DNA of 5,791 nt from Synergistales bacterium Syner_01 (GTDB lineage Bacteria; Synergistota; Synergistia; Synergistales; Aminobacteriaceae), in NCBI GenBank assembly GCA_001604435.1, contig LVBO01000045.1, forward strand, positions 1 to 5,791, in the 5' to 3' direction. The notes beneath the pieces are model-generated. The model was not told the origin of the DNA, did not search any database, and worked only from the letters and a program-made list of their open reading frames with translations. The translations under genes were made by a program, and so were the position numbers. Position 1 is the stretch's first letter. Each line of letters opens with the position of its first letter. Positions 4,648-5,791 of this stretch are shown in pieces.

Positions 4648-5791
4648 TGGATGAACCTGTTCTGCTGCTGGAAGGTGTCACCAAGGTCTATCCGGGGACG
4701 TTGGCTCTTGAGAGTGTACATTTCGAAGCGCTTCCCGGAGAAGTCCACGGACTCATCGGAAAAAACGGGGCCGGAAAGTCGACGCTCGTCGGTATTCTCT
4801 CGGGCCTTGTGGAGCCAACCTCCGGAAGCATTACGATGAACGGACGAACCTTTTCATCGTTCAGCAGATCGCGAGCCAAACGAGAGGGGATTTCCATCGT
4901 TCCGCAGGAACCGGAGATCGTCCTCGATCTTTCGGTCGCGGAGAATCTCTTCCTGGGAGAACTGGAAAACAGCTCCGGTTTCGTTTCATGGAGCAGGATT
5001 CGCACGGATGCCCGGCGAATTCTCGACCGTTTCGGACTCGATATCGGCATCGACCTTCAGGCGAGAGATCTCTCTCTCAGCGAGAGGCAAATACTCCTCA
5101 TCCTGAAAGCGTGCGTTGTCGAGGACGCGAATATTGTTGTGCTCGACGAAGCATCGGCGTCGCTCAGCCGGAACGACGCCGCTATTCTCAAGAGAATTGT
5201 GAACGAATTGAGAGAATCGGGGAAAGCAGTCCTCTACATCTCCCATCATATCGATGAACTTCTTGAAATTTGCGATCGCCTTACAGTGCTTCGGGATGGA
5301 CGTGTCGTCGCAACACGGATAAAGGGAACGCTTGATCATCATTCGCTTGCGGAACTGATAGTCGGAGAAACACTTTCCTCTTCGGCATCCGGACGAAAAA
5401 GATCAGCTAATTTCGGCGAGGAACTGCTGCGTCTCGAAAACTTGACGCAATGGGGAAGTTTTCGAAACATAAGCTTTTCCCTTAAAAAAGGAGAGATTCT
5501 CGGTATTGCCGGGTTACGGGGGAGCGGACGGACCGAGCTGCTCAAGGCTATCTCGGGGATAGAGCCTGGCGATGCGGGACACATCAACTTCAAAGACAAA
5601 AGAGTATTCTTCTCCACTCCCTCGGAAGCCCTTCGTATGGGAATAGCCTATCTTCCGGAGGATCGCGAGACGGAGGGGCTGATAAAGTCGTTCAGCATCC
5701 GTGAAAATTTGCTGCTCAACAGCATTGCCAGATTCTCCCGGAATGGTTTTGTTTTGGGTGGAGATGCCGCCCGCCGTGCGGAAGAGATCTT
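4647..5791 (+). CDS. Sugar-type ABC importer ATP-binding protein (RbsA/MglA/XylG-like), 3' partial
   Basis: The frame stays open from ATG 4647 to the window end (381 codons plus 2 bases, of about 500 expected). It is a fused double-ATPase subunit, as in ribose, galactose and xylose importers. Domain 1: Walker A GKNGAGKST (38-46), Q-loop Gln87 (VPQEPE), signature LSLSERQ (142-148), Walker B with DE at 167-168 (IVVLDEASASLS), H-loop His200. Domain 2 starts near 258, with the degenerate Walker A GLRGSGRTE (289-297) and YLPEDRETEGL (335-345), both normal for this family's second domain. The signature is LSLSE rather than LSGGQ; MglA-type proteins also carry Ser there. The ATG shares one base with the preceding stop (TGATG); a GTG at 4644 giving a GTGA overlap is equally possible, so translation is probably coupled. 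Permease and binding-protein genes would be expected beyond the right edge. Confidence 0.93.
   Translation, partial: MDEPVLLLEGVTKVYPGTLALESVHFEALPGEVHGLIGKNGAGKSTLVGILSGLVEPTSGSITMNGRTFSSFSRSRAKREGISIVPQEPEIVLDLSVAENLFLGELENSSGFVSWSRIRTDARRILDRFGLDIGIDLQARDLSLSERQILLILKACVVEDANIVVLDEASASLSRNDAAILKRIVNELRESGKAVLYISHHIDELLEICDRLTVLRDGRVVATRIKGTLDHHSLAELIVGETLSSSASGRKRSANFGEELLRLENLTQWGSFRNISFSLKKGEILGIAGLRGSGRTELLKAISGIEPGDAGHINFKDKRVFFSTPSEALRMGIAYLPEDRETEGLIKSFSIRENLLLNSIARFSRNGFVLGGDAARRAEEI

Noticed and set aside
4651..4839. A 62-codon + strand frame beginning at ATG 4651
   Set aside because: It is out of frame with the ABC ATPase that spans the same bases and carries a full Walker A motif.
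1..5791. Mobile element, CRISPR array, tRNA, rRNA or phage genes
   Set aside because: I saw no transposase or integrase motifs, spaced direct-repeat array, cloverleaf or rRNA-like sequence; coding density is normal throughout.

Overview
The window is a moderately GC-rich bacterial segment with ordinary Shine-Dalgarno sites, ATG and GTG starts, and tight gene packing. The genes suggest a Gram-negative-type, possibly anaerobic, heterotroph. An affiliation such as Synergistota is only an impression from protein style; nothing here fixes the phylum. There is no rRNA, tRNA, CRISPR or mobile element.

Left edge (1-117): the last 20 codons of a + strand gene run in from outside and stop at 61-63. 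A 16-bp perfect hairpin with a short T-tract follows and separates it from convergent minus-strand genes.

Minus-strand block (116-2331, transcribed right to left): a LysE/RhtB-family amino-acid exporter resembling EamB, then a short NfeD-family membrane/OB-fold protein, then a stomatin-like SPFH (band 7) membrane protein. Gaps are 58 and 79 nt. NfeD and SPFH proteins are a well-known conserved pair; the exporter is probably co-transcribed but need not share a function.

Divergent intergenic region (2332-2565): it holds a minus promoter candidate for the exporter, a plus promoter with an extended -10 for the catabolic operon, and a perfect inverted repeat at the predicted start of the plus transcript that could be an operator.

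Plus-strand operon (2566 to the right edge): an SDR of the gluconate 5-dehydrogenase/KduD type, a histidinol-dehydrogenase-family enzyme that looks like a catabolic paralogue (nearest in motif style to HpsN, sulfopropanediol 3-dehydrogenase) rather than histidine biosynthetic HisD, and the ATPase of a ribose/galactose/xylose-type ABC importer, cut by the window end. The ATPase start overlaps the HisD-like stop. Together they suggest uptake of a small polyol, sugar acid or sulfonated diol followed by NAD-dependent oxidation. The substrate is unknown. The most interesting detail is that the HisD-like protein has Arg where HisD has a zinc-ligand Gln, while the other ligands and the catalytic Glu-His pair remain.

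Four start codons are given at positions other than the longest reading frame because ribosome binding sites or gene overlap support them: NfeD (1670), exporter (GTG, 2331), HisD-like (GTG, 3388) and ABC ATPase (4647, or GTG 4644).
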